NCBI GenBank assembly: GCA_023389295.1
Contig: JAEWEO010000276.1
Span: 1 to 6,549 of the forward strand
Length of the DNA: 6,549 bases
DNA from: Bacillota bacterium
GTDB lineage: Bacteria > Bacillota > Clostridia > Lachnospirales > Lachnospiraceae
Reading direction: 5' to 3'
Position 1 is the stretch's first letter, and the number at the start of each line of letters is the position of its first letter. The translations under genes and the position numbers were made by a program. The notes under the pieces were generated by a model. The model saw nothing but the letters and a program-made list of their open reading frames with translations. It did no database searches and was not told the origin of the DNA. Shown in pieces: positions 5,725-6,549 of the stretch.

Positions 5725-5750
5725 AATCTAAGAAACTATGTTCTTAGATT
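5725..5750 (+). promoter_or_regulatory. Perfect 10-bp hairpin just upstream of the BKACE ribosome binding site
   Basis: AATCTAAGAA (5725-5734) pairs with TTCTTAGATT (5741-5750) around a six-base loop. It ends about 8 bases before the AAAGGGG ribosome binding site of the next gene. It could stabilise the mRNA 5' end, modulate initiation or be a dyad operator; no T-run follows, so it is not a terminator. Confidence 0.45.
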
Positions 5751-5775
5751 CATATCAAGAAAGGGGATACATACT

Positions 5776-6549
5776 ATGGGTAATCCTAGTGATAAAGTAA
5801 TATTAACCGTGGCTTGTACTGGCGCATGGCCGAAGAAGGAAGATACACCCTATGTACCGTTAACACCACAGGAAGAAGCTGATGAAATCGTAAAATGTTG
5901 GGAAGCAGGAGCTTCCGTAGCTCATATTCATGTAAGAGATGATAATTTTAATGCTTCCATGGATTATGATAAATTTGAAGAGACCGTACGATTGGTTCGT
6001 GAACGATGTGATATCGTAATTAATTTAACTACTTCGGGTGGTATTGGTTTGTCCGATGAAGTTAGAATGAAACCATTTCAGTTATTAAGACCGGAGATTG
6101 CTTCCTATGACTGTGGTTCCATGAATTGGCAGCATTCTACCGTTTTTGAAAACAGCCCTAAGTTTTTAGAAAAGCTTGCAGTTGAAATGGAAAAGGTAGA
6201 TGTGACGCCTGAGATTGAAGTGTTTGATGCAGGTATGGTTTATAATGCTTTATACCTACTAAAGAAGGGCTTTTTAAAAGCACCGTTAAACTTCCAGTTT
6301 GTATTAGGAGCAGCAGGTGGTATGGCTGCAACTGTTGAGAATTTGGTTTTCCTTGTTAATTTACTGCCGAAGGATTGCACCTGGGGTGCATTAGGCATTG
6401 GCAAAGGACACCTTCCTATTATGTATGCTGCACTCGCTTTGGGCGGCAATGTCAGAGTTGGAATGGAAGATAATATTCTATATGCCAAAGGTCAATTAGC
6501 AAAATCTAATGTAGAATTTGTGGAAAGAATAAAGAGAATAGTAACGGAA
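5776..6549 (+). CDS. Beta-keto acid cleavage enzyme (BKACE, DUF849), probable triacetate acetoacetate-lyase; 3' end outside window
   Basis: 258 codons are visible and the frame is open to the last base; the family is about 275-280 residues, so only the C-terminal tip is missing. The ATG follows AAAGGGG (about 5759-5765) at ten bases. It is a BKACE TIM barrel. The Zn ligands H50 and H52 are in AHIHVRD and E231 is in VGMEDN. Family active-site positions include S87 (TTSGG), a glutamate in PEIEVFD (E146 or E148), R227 and D232. LGAAGGMAAT and GIGKGHLP are also conserved. BKACEs convert a beta-keto acid plus acetyl-CoA to acetoacetate plus a new acyl-CoA. With triacetate (3,5-dioxohexanoate) the products are acetoacetate and acetoacetyl-CoA, the last special step of phloroglucinol breakdown. 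One oddity is N225 where the family usually has His (GGHVRVG). Cleavage of 3-keto-5-aminohexanoate or dehydrocarnitine is the alternative, but no lysine or carnitine genes are nearby. Confidence 0.88.
   Translation, partial: MGNPSDKVILTVACTGAWPKKEDTPYVPLTPQEEADEIVKCWEAGASVAHIHVRDDNFNASMDYDKFEETVRLVRERCDIVINLTTSGGIGLSDEVRMKPFQLLRPEIASYDCGSMNWQHSTVFENSPKFLEKLAVEMEKVDVTPEIEVFDAGMVYNALYLLKKGFLKAPLNFQFVLGAAGGMAATVENLVFLVNLLPKDCTWGALGIGKGHLPIMYAALALGGNVRVGMEDNILYAKGQLAKSNVEFVERIKRIVTE

Noticed and set aside
6240..6488. 82-codon minus-strand open frame
   Set aside because: It lies entirely opposite the well-supported BKACE gene and is a shadow of its codon pattern. The other minus-strand frames of 65-89 codons likewise lie wholly or mostly opposite real genes.
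3573..6549. Carnitine catabolism (carnitine dehydrogenase plus dehydrocarnitine-cleaving BKACE)
   Set aside because: The dehydrogenase and BKACE families fit, but the SDR, long cyclase-family hydrolase and cupin have no place in that pathway, and no betainyl-CoA thioesterase or transporter is visible.
1..6549. Mobile element, CRISPR array, tRNA or rRNA
   Set aside because: No transposase-like protein, terminal repeats, regularly spaced long repeats or recognisable RNA gene pattern was seen on either strand.

Overview
The window is A+T-rich DNA with strong AGGAGG-type ribosome binding sites, short gene spacings and clostridial redox and fermentation protein families. It most likely comes from an anaerobic, low-GC Firmicute of the Clostridia, perhaps Lachnospiraceae-like. 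No RNA gene, mobile element or CRISPR array is visible. All seven genes lie on the + strand, and the first and last are cut by the window edges.

Layout. (1) Positions 2-1913 hold an overlapping redox pair: the C-terminal part of a GltD/NfnB-like FAD- and NAD(P)-binding oxidoreductase, followed by a short NuoF/HydB-like iron-sulfur protein that has lost its FMN/NADH site. (2) Positions 1914-2258 are a 345-base non-coding stretch with three inverted repeats, a perfect 12-bp palindrome and a possible -10 box. (3) Positions 2259-5587 hold a small cupin without the usual metal-binding histidines, an NADPH-type short-chain reductase, a hydroxyacyl-CoA-dehydrogenase-like enzyme and a long metal-dependent cyclase/amidohydrolase. 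(4) A strong terminator-like hairpin lies at 5598-5629, followed by a repeat- and hairpin-containing leader. (5) From 5776 to the window end runs a beta-keto acid cleavage enzyme (BKACE).

Interpretation. Reductase, cyclase-family hydrolase, 3-hydroxy acid dehydrogenase and BKACE together match the four-step anaerobic phloroglucinol pathway described in Clostridium scatologenes. Phloroglucinol is reduced to dihydrophloroglucinol. The ring is opened to 3-hydroxy-5-oxohexanoate, which is oxidised to 3,5-dioxohexanoate (triacetate). Triacetate plus acetyl-CoA then gives acetoacetate and acetoacetyl-CoA. The assignment rests on the combination of families and their catalytic motifs; no single protein proves it. 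Such a route would let the cell ferment the A-ring of flavonoids or other polyphenols.

Less explained parts are the histidine-poor cupin at the head of the cluster, the stripped-down NuoF homologue next to a GltD-like flavoprotein (possibly supplying NADPH or exchanging electrons between pools), and the structured intergenic regions, which suggest separate control of the last gene.
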